From the NCBI GenBank assembly GCA_019649035.1, contig BMAT01005152.1, forward strand, positions 1 to 24,913: a DNA stretch of 24,913 nt, in the 5' to 3' direction. A program made the translations under genes and the position numbers. Shown here in pieces: positions 16,135 to 24,242 of the stretch (positions are counted from its first letter, which is position 1; every line of letters starts with the position of its first letter). The notes under the pieces are model-generated. The model saw nothing but the letters and a program-made list of their open reading frames with translations, was not told where the DNA came from and ran no database searches. Origin of the DNA: Elysia marginata. Lineage: Eukaryota > Mollusca > Gastropoda > Plakobranchidae.

Positions 16135-19100
16135 ATGGAAGGAGCACAAAAAAGCGAGAACGAAAGCTGTGGCGACTACGGGCCAGAAGGCAGCGAAACC
16201 CCTGGCAACGAGTCTGACGAAGGGCCGGAAGAAGAAGTTGCCGCGTTCGAACTTGATGCCGATGTTGGCGCCACAGCTTCTGGGCCGCCACCTCTGCGTT
16301 ACGACGGACAGTCTCAGTACATCTCTGGCTTGCCCACGCGGCCAGACCTTGTGCGTGAATCTGATACTACGGGCCTCGGCGCAACGCTAGAAACCGCCAT
16401 AACGGAAGGGAGGACAATCTTTTTCCTCCCGAACGACGTTGTCGAAAAAAACCAGTACTGCCACGGCAGGCCGGTTTACAAGCTCCACCTCTTCGGAGCT
16501 CTGCAAGATGGATCCAAAACACACGTCGTTTTGGATGGGATCGGGGTGTACTTCGACGTCCGCGTCCCCGACGCCTACACAGTAGCCGGTTTTGGCACGC
16601 ATCTGATCGACTTGTTGGCGCAACAGGCCCATGCGCCCGACCGGGTCGAGAACATTGAAGCCTTCCCCATCCGAGGCTACCGAAAACAGAAAAGCGCATG
16701 GAAGCGCTTATATTTCTCAAACCTCCAGACGAGAAAAGAAGCACTCGAGCTCATCCGCAGCTTCGACTATGAAACGGCAAGCGACGACCGGACGAGCTAC
16801 TACCGCATGGCCGCGCGCGTTTACGGCTTCGTCCTCACGGACTGGGCCTGCCTTGCGGAGTACAAGTACAGCCGAGGCGGAGGGGCCCACCGCTGTCCGA
16901 ACGCCGACGCCGACGTCGACGCCTTTTCGCCGCTGTGTGAGCACGTCTTCCAAGTCGACGTCCGCACGTTCAAACCCCTCGTCGACCCTATGGCCGCAAA
17001 GACTGACCAAGAACAGCAAGAAGCCTCCAAGCGCCAGCAAAACCTTCGAGACAAGACTCTAGTGCTGGCGTGGGACATTGAAACATATAGCACGTCAAAA
17101 GCCGGCCATGTTCCGAAAGCAACATACCCTACGGACCACGTGTTCATGATCTGCGCAACCGTCCATTGGAAAGACGACCCCACTCCTCTCCGCAGCATCT
17201 GCATCACTGACGTCGACGCCGAGCCTGACCAGCGCTGGCAGACGATCATATGCGGAACCGAAACAAACGTCATAAAAGCGTTCGCGGTAGTGTATCGCCA
17301 CTTCGCCCCCGACATCATCACTGACTTCAACGGCGGCAACTATGACTGGCCTTTCGTGATCGAAAAAGCCCGGCAGCTCCTCTGCCTGAGCTTCATGTTC
17401 GACACGATGACGGCTCTTCCGCGCGCCTTCCCTTCAACGGAAAGAAACGTCGTAGAATGGCACTGCCACTTCGACAAAAAAGTCAAGATCTGCGCCGAAA
17501 GCTCGGCCTTTGTAACGTTCATCAAAACCCCCGGCAGCGTCTATATCGACGTCCGCGTGATGTTTCAACAGCTTTTTCCAAAAGCGGAAGTCGGGCAAAG
17601 CTCGTCTCTGGCTTTCTACCTCAAGGCCTGCAACTTGTCGCCAAAAGCCGACATGCCCCACACCCGCATGTGGCAAATCCGCGCCACGGAAAATGCTAAG
17701 CAGATGCGCCATGTCGCCCACTACTGCGTCAACGATGCGCAGCGCTGCCAAGAGCTCTTGGTTAAGCGCAACGTCGTCAATGACCGCCGCGAAGTGGCCG
17801 CGCTGTCCTACGTGGGCCTCTTCGATGCAATCTTTTACGCCGGCGGCCACAAGGTCTGCAACATGCTTATGGCTTACGCGTCCCGCCGCGGCTTTCTCTG
17901 CTCGAACATCAACAACAGAGAGACGGAAGGCGGCAAATACCCCGGCGCCTGGGTCTTCCACCCAGAAAAAGGCCTCGTGCCTGATCCTACGGAAGGCGGC
18001 ATTGCGGCCCTCGAAGCCGCCCGCGCCGAGTATATAGCCGTGCGGCGCAGCTCACCCTCGCAGCATGCCGCAGCCACAAAAGCCGTACATAAGGCGCTCG
18101 ACGGCTACCGCCCCGGGCGCCCCGTCACGGGCCTCGACTTCATCTCTCTGTATCCTTCGATCATCATGGCCTACAACCTCTCTCCGGAAAAGTTCGTCGA
18201 AGACTCCGCTGAGGCTTGCCGGCTCAAAGCTGAAGGCGTCGATCTCCACTACACGGGGTTCCAGTACCAGGGGCGGGAGATCTGCGGCTGGTTTGTCCGC
18301 CACGGGAACGTCGCAGCGGAGTACGGCCTGTACCCCGCAATCCTCATCGACCTCTTTAACAAGCGTTCGCTGATGAAGAAAAAGCTCGCCGTCCAGGAAG
18401 GGCTCAAAGAGCACATGGAGTGCGTTCTGGGCTCCGCCAAAGGAGCGGAAACCGGCGCCGACGCCTTTCCAGGCGTCTTTGCCGACGCGCTCGCCGCCCA
18501 GCGGAAACGCTTTAACGAGCTGACCACTGAAGCCAAAAAAACGGCCAGCCACAAAGACGCCAAGCGCGTTGAAAAAGAAATCGCCGCCGTCTCTCGCAAC
18601 ATTGAGTACATGGAGGCGATTGAAGCCAAGCCTAAGGCCGAGCTCCAAGAAGCCTTTCGTGCACAGTACCGCGAGACGTGTTTTGAATTCGCGGCCATCG
18701 ACTCGAAGCAGAAAGCTCTCAAAGGGTTCATGAACACCTTTTACGGCGAAGCCGGCAACCAGCGCTCCGCTTTCTTCCTCCCGCAGCTCGCAGGCGGCGT
18801 CACGACAGCGGGCCAGTACAACATCAAACTGGTAGCCAACTTCGTGCTTACAAAAGGGTTCAAAATCAAATACGGGGATAGCGTCACGGGGGACACGGCG
18901 CTGGTCCTCCGCCGCGGCGCCGCCATATTCACTGCTCGCATAGACGAGCTAGTGCCCGAAACGGCTTGGACCCCCTACCACGGAGGGAAAGAAGCAGCAC
19001 CCACCCCCGGCCTAGAAGTCTGGCAGGATGGCGGCTTCACGCCCGTCCGAAGAGTCATCCGCCATGCGCACCACAGCCCCCTCGTGCGGGTGCTGACTCA

Positions 19101-21660
19101 CGCCGGCATGGTCGACTGCACCACAGACCATAGTCTGCTCCGGCCAGACGGCACAAAAGTCGCACCAAACGCTCTGGCGGTTGGCGACCGATTGCTGCAC
19201 GCCGGAGACGCGGGTCTCCTCGACCTGCTAAACGAAGGAAACGCCTCGGGCCTTCCGCTAGGCGCCGGAGAAGCCTTTTTCATGGGCCTGTTCGCGGCTA
19301 GCGGCTCTTGTGGAGCCAGCGCCCCCCGAGGCGCATACTTCTGGACCGTCGACAGCTCCGACCGCAGCCTGCTAGCAAAAGCCCGCAGGCTTCTTCCTTT
19401 CCCTACCAAGCTCGTAGACACGGCTTCGTCGTCTGGCGCCGCCTATGCGCTCGTACCCGCAAAAAGCGTCGAAGAGCCCGCCCTCCAATTCCGTGGTCTG
19501 TTTTACAACCAGCACGGCGAAAAGCGCGTTCCAGAATCCATCCTGAGAGCGTCTCTCGACACGGTCCAAAAGTTCTGGGCAGGCGTTTCCGCGGGAAACA
19601 ACGCGAACTGCGCCATCCAAAAGCAAAGCAAAGAAATGGCCGCCGGGCTTTGGATACTTGGGAGGCGCTTGGGGTGGACAGGCTCGATCGAAGACCGCAG
19701 GAACGGCACAGCCGGCTGGGTCCGTCTTAGGTTCACCCCTTCCGGCGCCCTGCCCCCGCAAGCTGCAATCAAAAAAATCACGCCCCTGTTTCGGACACAG
19801 GGGGCCGTATACGACCTCGAGACAGCAAGCCACCATTTCCATGTTGGCCCGGGGGCCCTGGTGGTGCACAACACTGACTCGTTGTACGTATGTGCTCCTG
19901 ACCACCTTTTCAGGGAAGCTGACCGGCGCTACGCGCAGGGCGAAACAACAAAAGAAAAGTATTGGTCGGAGATGGTTCTGCTCACGATAGACGCGCTGGA
20001 CGCCCTACGCGACCAAGTCAACGCCCATCTTAGCGCTGACAACGGGACACAGCACCTACAGATGGCTTATGAAGAAGTTTTGTACCCTGTCGTTTTCACG
20101 GGAAAGAAAAAGTATTTTGGGGTCGCCCACCTCACCGTACCAAACTTCCGCCCTAAAAAGCTATTCGTCCGCGGCATCGACGTCGTAAAACAAGGCCAAA
20201 CCGAGCTTGCGAAAAAAATCGGTCACCGCATCATGTGGGCGGCCGTCGCTCTTACAAATACGAAGGGGCTGCAAGCCATCGTCGAAGAAGTGCTCCAAGA
20301 AGCCGTCAAAAACTCTAAGCAGTGGGCCTTCGGCGACTTTGTCCAGTCTGGAGCGTGGAAGCCGTCTAAAGATAACAAGCCTGTGCAGCACTTCATCGCG
20401 CGGATGAAAATCCGCGTCGCCGAAGAGACGGCCGAAAACGCCCGCCGCGAAGCCCGCGGTCTCAAACCCCGCAAAAGCCTCTATTACGTCCCCAGCCCAG
20501 GAGAGCGTTTCCGCTATGTCCTTGTCAAGCCCGTCTCTGCCTTTAACCAACAGGGGCACAAGATTGTGCCGAAAAAAGGAGACGTCATGGAGTATGCCGA
20601 AGTTGCTCAAGCTCTGGAACTCCCGATCGACGTGGGGAAGTACTTGGTGAGCTACGTCGTGGGCCTTTGCGCCCGTTTCGTCAACTACGCTGAGCAGTTC
20701 CTTCCGCCGCCAACGCTTCGCCAAAACATGGACGAAAAAGCTCTTGACCAGAAGGCGCAAGACGCGGCGAAAAAGCACCTCACGCAGCTCGTCGCCGCGC
20801 TCCAACACGGCGACTCTAAGACGTTGAGTAGGCGCGGCTACGCGTACAAACGTGCGTGGAAAAAAGCGTCTCAAGAGTGTCTTTCCGGCCTTTATGAACA
20901 GCTTGGCCCTGCCGCCGAAGTGATCCACGGCGACAGCATCGTTTGGAGCGACTTCCTGCCGGCCGAAACGGCCGTTGACGCTCTCGTGTCCCACGCCAAA
21001 GCTGCGGCTGGAAAAGCTTTCGCGTCAGTAGCCAACGCCTTTCTCGTCGAGTACTGCAAGCGCATCGGCATCGGCCCCGACGGCTCTGACCTTGTGCCGG
21101 CCATAGGCGCTGCAACGGCCTCGACGTCCAGGCGCTTGGACAGCGTCTATGCGGCCCTCATCCGCCCCCGTCGCGATAATTGTCAAAGATGCGCCCGCGC
21201 TGCCGCCCTAGCGTTCCTCGAACAAAACGAGACTGCGGTCCGTGCTCAGATCGCAGCAGCGGCGTCTGAAATCAGTGTTGTCGCTGCGCGGTATGAAGCG
21301 CGGCTCGCCCATGCCGTCAGCTGCAGGCGGGCAGAAGAACATAGGGCTAGTCCGGCCGCTCTCGGCCCGCTTGAAGCCACACCCCCGCTCGCGCAGGCGC
21401 CCTTATTATTACCTCTGTCTCAGGGCGAACTCGAGTGCCTCGAAAAAGTGCGCCGCCTTTGGTACCAGCTCGTAGGCATCCACTCCGTCCGGGTGCAGCG
21501 CCAAGCCGTGGACGCCCACCTCACCACGCTCAGGTCCACCAAACGCCGCCAACGCAACGCTGCGCGTCCAGACCAGGCATCTATCAGCCGCTCGATTGCG
21601 GCCAGCGCCAAGCGCTTCGCCCCGTCCGGAGCCGGTGTAATCGGCGATGGCGGCTACTGA
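16135..21660 (+). CDS. Family B DNA polymerase with intein
   Basis: This is the replicative DNA polymerase, 1841 residues as translated and about 1510 after intein removal. The proofreading exonuclease shows DIETYS (Asp314, Glu316), DFNGGNYDWP (about residues 397-406) and HYCVNDAQR (Tyr530, Asp534). The polymerase domain shows motif A DFISLYPSII from Asp668, motif B KGFMNTFYG at 863-871, and motif C split by the intein, with Tyr-Gly-Asp at 913-915 and Thr-Asp-Ser at 1247-1249. The KKKYFG motif follows at about 1324-1329. A C-terminal region of about 200 residues with one CQRC pair (Cys1683, Cys1686) extends past the usual fold. The mature protein is about 300 residues longer than ASFV G1211R, whose place and strand it shares. 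The ATG at 16135 is the first in frame with good context. Confidence 0.96.
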   Translation: MEGAQKSENESCGDYGPEGSETPGNESDEGPEEEVAAFELDADVGATASGPPPLRYDGQSQYISGLPTRPDLVRESDTTGLGATLETAITEGRTIFFLPNDVVEKNQYCHGRPVYKLHLFGALQDGSKTHVVLDGIGVYFDVRVPDAYTVAGFGTHLIDLLAQQAHAPDRVENIEAFPIRGYRKQKSAWKRLYFSNLQTRKEALELIRSFDYETASDDRTSYYRMAARVYGFVLTDWACLAEYKYSRGGGAHRCPNADADVDAFSPLCEHVFQVDVRTFKPLVDPMAAKTDQEQQEASKRQQNLRDKTLVLAWDIETYSTSKAGHVPKATYPTDHVFMICATVHWKDDPTPLRSICITDVDAEPDQRWQTIICGTETNVIKAFAVVYRHFAPDIITDFNGGNYDWPFVIEKARQLLCLSFMFDTMTALPRAFPSTERNVVEWHCHFDKKVKICAESSAFVTFIKTPGSVYIDVRVMFQQLFPKAEVGQSSSLAFYLKACNLSPKADMPHTRMWQIRATENAKQMRHVAHYCVNDAQRCQELLVKRNVVNDRREVAALSYVGLFDAIFYAGGHKVCNMLMAYASRRGFLCSNINNRETEGGKYPGAWVFHPEKGLVPDPTEGGIAALEAARAEYIAVRRSSPSQHAAATKAVHKALDGYRPGRPVTGLDFISLYPSIIMAYNLSPEKFVEDSAEACRLKAEGVDLHYTGFQYQGREICGWFVRHGNVAAEYGLYPAILIDLFNKRSLMKKKLAVQEGLKEHMECVLGSAKGAETGADAFPGVFADALAAQRKRFNELTTEAKKTASHKDAKRVEKEIAAVSRNIEYMEAIEAKPKAELQEAFRAQYRETCFEFAAIDSKQKALKGFMNTFYGEAGNQRSAFFLPQLAGGVTTAGQYNIKLVANFVLTKGFKIKYGDSVTGDTALVLRRGAAIFTARIDELVPETAWTPYHGGKEAAPTPGLEVWQDGGFTPVRRVIRHAHHSPLVRVLTHAGMVDCTTDHSLLRPDGTKVAPNALAVGDRLLHAGDAGLLDLLNEGNASGLPLGAGEAFFMGLFAASGSCGASAPRGAYFWTVDSSDRSLLAKARRLLPFPTKLVDTASSSGAAYALVPAKSVEEPALQFRGLFYNQHGEKRVPESILRASLDTVQKFWAGVSAGNNANCAIQKQSKEMAAGLWILGRRLGWTGSIEDRRNGTAGWVRLRFTPSGALPPQAAIKKITPLFRTQGAVYDLETASHHFHVGPGALVVHNTDSLYVCAPDHLFREADRRYAQGETTKEKYWSEMVLLTIDALDALRDQVNAHLSADNGTQHLQMAYEEVLYPVVFTGKKKYFGVAHLTVPNFRPKKLFVRGIDVVKQGQTELAKKIGHRIMWAAVALTNTKGLQAIVEEVLQEAVKNSKQWAFGDFVQSGAWKPSKDNKPVQHFIARMKIRVAEETAENARREARGLKPRKSLYYVPSPGERFRYVLVKPVSAFNQQGHKIVPKKGDVMEYAEVAQALELPIDVGKYLVSYVVGLCARFVNYAEQFLPPPTLRQNMDEKALDQKAQDAAKKHLTQLVAALQHGDSKTLSRRGYAYKRAWKKASQECLSGLYEQLGPAAEVIHGDSIVWSDFLPAETAVDALVSHAKAAAGKAFASVANAFLVEYCKRIGIGPDGSDLVPAIGAATASTSRRLDSVYAALIRPRRDNCQRCARAAALAFLEQNETAVRAQIAAAASEISVVAARYEARLAHAVSCRRAEEHRASPAALGPLEATPPLAQAPLLLPLSQGELECLEKVRRLWYQLVGIHSVRVQRQAVDAHLTTLRSTKRRQRNAARPDQASISRSIAASAKRFAPSGAGVIGDGGY
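18880..19872 (+). mobile_element. Intein in PolB motif C, with degenerate LAGLIDADG endonuclease
   Basis: This is a 331-residue intein (polymerase residues 916-1246) between Tyr-Gly-Asp and Thr-Asp-Ser, the pol-c insertion site. Block A begins SVTGDTALVLRRG with Ser1. Block B has TTDHSLL with the conserved Thr and His. Block F has AVYDLETASHHFHV. Block G ends LVVHN, followed by Thr as the +1 residue. All splicing residues expected (Ser1, block B Thr/His, penultimate His, terminal Asn, +1 Thr) are present, so it probably splices. The central part has two LAGLIDADG-like motifs, FFMGLFAASGSCG (about residues 1050-1062) and FWAGVSAGNNANC (about 1147-1159), but the expected acidic residue is Ser1056 in the first and Asn1155 in the second. 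The homing endonuclease is therefore probably inactive. Confidence 0.95.
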
Positions 21661-21679
21661 GGCTGAGGCCTGCTCTGGC

Positions 21680-21686
21680 TTTTTTT
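21680..21686 (+). terminator. T7 run after the DNA polymerase gene
   Basis: Seven T residues begin 20 bases after the polymerase stop, meeting the minimum T-run length known for asfarvirus 3' ends. Confidence 0.5.
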
Positions 21687-21758
21687 CGTGTGCTTTTGTC
21701 GGCGGTCCATATACCGTTGGTGGACGAAAGACTTCTGTCCTTTGAGCCAAGCCGGAAC

Positions 21759-22433
21759 ATGCAGACCTCACTTGCCGTTCTTATTGTTCTTCTTGTGCTC
21801 CTCGTTCTTGCCGTGGCATTATTGTTCTTAGGCCGCAGCGTCTACGACAGGCCCCCCAAGAAGGGTACGAAAGACCCTTTCGCGGACTCGCCGCCGCTGC
21901 CTCCTATGCGTCAAGAGAAAGCCGTCGGCGGCGGTGCCGCCACCAGCCAAGACGAGCAGGAAGAAGATGCTGGTCATTCCTCGACGGGCTCGGAGGGGGG
22001 GCTCCTCCGTCCTTCTAGGGCGGCCGCCCCTCGAGACCTTGAGGAAGCCCAACGAGCCGCTTGGTTCGAGGCCGTCTCGAACGGGGACAACGCCAACTAC
22101 AACACAGAGGTAGGCGGAGACACCGTTTCGGAATTGGTCCAGCACCACACCCCTGGGCCTTCGATCAATTACCAAGACACTCTTATCGACATCGTCGCCG
22201 GCGCCCGCATGCGAGAGCAACACGCGGACTGGTACAAAGAAGTGGCTCCGAAAAGCCAGACCGCAATGAAAGTCGACACGCTCGATGAGGCCTCAACGGT
22301 CGCCAGCCATGGCGGGCACGGCTTGTACGCGTTCCGCTTCTCAGCCCCCAGCCAGGACAACCCGCTATTCATCACAGACCAGGACGATACAAGCTTTAAG
22401 AAGCAGTCTACAAAGTTCAGCTTCGGAAGCTAG
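21759..22433 (+). CDS. N-terminally membrane-anchored protein, function unknown
   Basis: This is a 224-residue protein. The ATG at 21759 is chosen because it begins directly with a long hydrophobic segment (residues of about 4-28, LAVLIVLLVLLVLAVALLFL); the open frame upstream overlaps the polymerase gene in another frame. Next come a basic Pro-rich stretch, an acidic Gln/Glu/Ser-rich linker of about 55-95, and a folded C-terminal half with QDTLIDIVAGARMREQHADWY and HGLYAFRFSAPSQDNP. This layout (short lumenal end, one helix, cytosolic or virion-internal domain) is common in inner-envelope proteins of large DNA viruses. I do not recognise a named family. It follows the polymerase by 98 bases and converges on the deubiquitinase gene with 25 bases between stops. 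Confidence 0.72.
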   Translation: MQTSLAVLIVLLVLLVLAVALLFLGRSVYDRPPKKGTKDPFADSPPLPPMRQEKAVGGGAATSQDEQEEDAGHSSTGSEGGLLRPSRAAAPRDLEEAQRAAWFEAVSNGDNANYNTEVGGDTVSELVQHHTPGPSINYQDTLIDIVAGARMREQHADWYKEVAPKSQTAMKVDTLDEASTVASHGGHGLYAFRFSAPSQDNPLFITDQDDTSFKKQSTKFSFGS

Positions 22434-22458
22434 GCAGCTGTTCGCGCCAGCCGCAGCC

Positions 22459-23454
22459 TCAGTGCGTGCTGCTGTCCGGCCTAGCCGCTTTGAAAATCTG
22501 TTCGCAGTGGTAGAACACCATATAGACGTCCGGAGTCGGGTCGAAGCACGACAGCTCGGCAGAAGAATCGTTTAGCCGGTACACTTTCCCGTCGGCGCGT
22601 AGACCGCGAGCGCTATAGTGGCCGCCTGCAAGAGAGCCAAACTGCTCGATTTGGGCGACCTGGCGGTAAATGAGCTGAGCCCCTTTGAGGCCGGGGAAAC
22701 GGACCCGTGTGGGGGTGTAGCGGGCCTGGCGGCGGTGATACACGTTGAAAAGAGCTACAAGGACCTCGGGGACCATCCGCAGCTGGTAGTGGCGGAAACC
22801 GCCGGCTTTCTGGCCGCATTCCCCGCAGCGGTAGTTTTCAAGAAAAGACACTTGGGAGCGCAGCATCTCGCCAAACTCGGTGGGTGTGCACGGCTTTTTT
22901 TGTAACCCGTCGAAGTGGAACAGGTTGAACTGGACCGCCACGTCAAGCTCTTCAGAGACAGATTTTTTGCAGTTCTTGCAGTAGACGACGGCCTGGTACC
23001 GGTGGTAAAAGAGGCGTGCGATAGGGTTCTCTTCGCAGACAAGCTCGGGGGCGGTGAGCATGTCTAGTAGCAGGGCTAGGCCTTCAGACGCGCTTTCTTG
23101 GCCGGGGCCGTAGCGAAAACGTGGCCGGCGGTTGCGGAGGTCAGCGACGAGCGCGTGGAGGACTTCAGCTGAACGGTCTTCAAGGGCGACGCCAGCAACG
23201 AACGGGCCTTCCCCAGAGGGCCGAGAAGCAGGGACGGCCTCCCAAATGAAGTCATAAAAGGCTCGGCCGGTGGCTGTTTTTCCGAGATAGCCGCGGCTGG
23301 CGACGGCAGCCCGGACGACCGCCGAGCACCCCACAATGCCTTGGAGAAGAGAGTTGAGGTGGCAGATCACTCCTGCGTTGTTTAGACCGAAGTGCCGAGG
23401 CACGAAATCCGGGTCGTAAGTTTCCGGCTCGTCGGGGGCCGTCGGGGCTTGCAT
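22459..23454 (-). CDS. Ubiquitin carboxyl-terminal hydrolase, USP family
   Basis: This is a 331-residue compact USP-type cysteine protease that would remove ubiquitin from proteins. The Cys box is GLNNAGVICHLNSLLQ with catalytic Cys31 and Asn25/26. The His box is GSLAGGHYSARG with His279, followed by VYRLND (Asn295, Asp296) and a VYMVFYH strand near the C-terminus. Two Cys pairs, YCKNC (159, 162) and YRCGEC (210, 213), form the zinc ribbon of the fingers. All catalytic positions are present, so it is predicted to be active. Length is near the minimum for a USP core, with no added domains. No signal or membrane segment is seen, so it should act in the host cytosol or nucleus or within the virion. 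ASFV encodes a ubiquitin-conjugating enzyme but no USP that I know of. Confidence 0.9.
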   Translation of the reverse strand: MQAPTAPDEPETYDPDFVPRHFGLNNAGVICHLNSLLQGIVGCSAVVRAAVASRGYLGKTATGRAFYDFIWEAVPASRPSGEGPFVAGVALEDRSAEVLHALVADLRNRRPRFRYGPGQESASEGLALLLDMLTAPELVCEENPIARLFYHRYQAVVYCKNCKKSVSEELDVAVQFNLFHFDGLQKKPCTPTEFGEMLRSQVSFLENYRCGECGQKAGGFRHYQLRMVPEVLVALFNVYHRRQARYTPTRVRFPGLKGAQLIYRQVAQIEQFGSLAGGHYSARGLRADGKVYRLNDSSAELSCFDPTPDVYMVFYHCEQIFKAARPDSSTH

Positions 23455-23768
23455 TAGAGGGCTCGAGCAGGACGACGAAGGAGCTCCGCAGGAGTGCTCT
23501 GGTGTTTAAGAGTGTCTGCCCGGGAGTTTGGTTTAAATCGCAGCAGCCTCGGGCGGAAACAGAAGTTGTAAACTGCGAAGGGGGCGCCTTATGCGCAGAG
23601 ACGAGAGGAAACCCATGTCTGCCGAAGTCTGCAACAGCACGACGAGGCGAATAAGTTTAGTTTGGTTTGATTTAAAGTTGTTGCGGGCGGCGGCCTAGGT
23701 GCGTGAGCACTCCTCCGCCGACGGCTCTGGCGGTGTCCGGGCCAAAGAAGTGCGCTCAGAAGAAAAAA
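23455..23768. promoter_or_regulatory. Intergenic region upstream of the deubiquitinase gene
   Basis: These 314 bases hold two related AT-rich elements in a GC-rich background: GTTTGGTTTAAAT at 23526-23538 and GTTTGGTTTGATTTAAAG at 23660-23677. On the minus strand these lie 72 and 206 bases upstream of the deubiquitinase ATG and are promoter candidates. Very short ORFs exist (about 35 codons plus from 23591; about 27 codons minus from about 23617) but have no support. An A6 run at 23763-23768 abuts the stop of the next minus-strand gene. Confidence 0.45.
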
Positions 23769-24242
23769 CTAGAGCGTTGAAGGCGTTCGGGGCTCAAGGC
23801 TTACGAATTGGAGGGAGACCCCCGCGACATGTTCTCCCCGGTTGAGAGGCGCCTGAGACACAAAGGAGTAGCGTTTTGGGCGGACAGTTAAGACGACTTC
23901 TTTTCCTCGAAGTTCTTCCGCAAGGGCCAGGATACGCGCCCGCCTTTCTCGGGTCTCACGGGTTGCAGCTAGTGGCAGGGTGGCCCAGCACTCTCCGCGG
24001 ATCCCTGCGTTGTCAGGCAGGCCGTCCAGAGAGAGCGTGTAAGGGGCGTGGAAGTTCTTACTTTCGTTGGGCACCGCGGTTCGGAGGCGGGCCCAAGAGA
24101 AGTCAGGCGTCCTCAAAGCGCCGCCTGTATGCTTGATAGGCGTTGTTTCGAGAGATTCCACGAGGCAGAGGCGGAGGCGTTGGTGCTCGTCTGTAGCGGC
24201 AAGGATGCCAGTGAGCTCAAGAGTGCTGCTGCGGCTGGCCAT
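23769..24242 (-). CDS. Unrecognised small protein, beta-rich C-terminus
   Basis: This is a 157-residue soluble protein starting at the ATG at 24242 (MASRSSTLELTG). I do not recognise a family. The N-terminal third looks beta-rich (LELTGILAATDEHQRLRLCL). A helical Arg/Glu-rich segment (ATRETRERRARILALAEELR) follows at about 92-111. The end is a strand-rich stretch with KEVVLTVRPKRYSFVSQ and VAGVSLQFVSLEP. The pattern 'K..V.L.V..KRY.F......GV.LQ...L' is compatible with an OB-like nucleic-acid-binding fold, but this is a guess from shape only. No membrane segment or Cys cluster is present. A GTATAC box lies about 10 bases upstream of the ATG, at 24252-24257. Six T residues on the coding strand follow the stop directly. 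Confidence 0.6.
   Translation of the reverse strand: MASRSSTLELTGILAATDEHQRLRLCLVESLETTPIKHTGGALRTPDFSWARLRTAVPNESKNFHAPYTLSLDGLPDNAGIRGECWATLPLAATRETRERRARILALAEELRGKEVVLTVRPKRYSFVSQAPLNRGEHVAGVSLQFVSLEPRTPSTL

Noticed and set aside
23591..23700. Very short ORFs (about 35 codons plus, about 27 codons minus) in the deubiquitinase spacer
   Set aside because: They are too short to judge from sequence alone and show no membrane segment or conserved motif.
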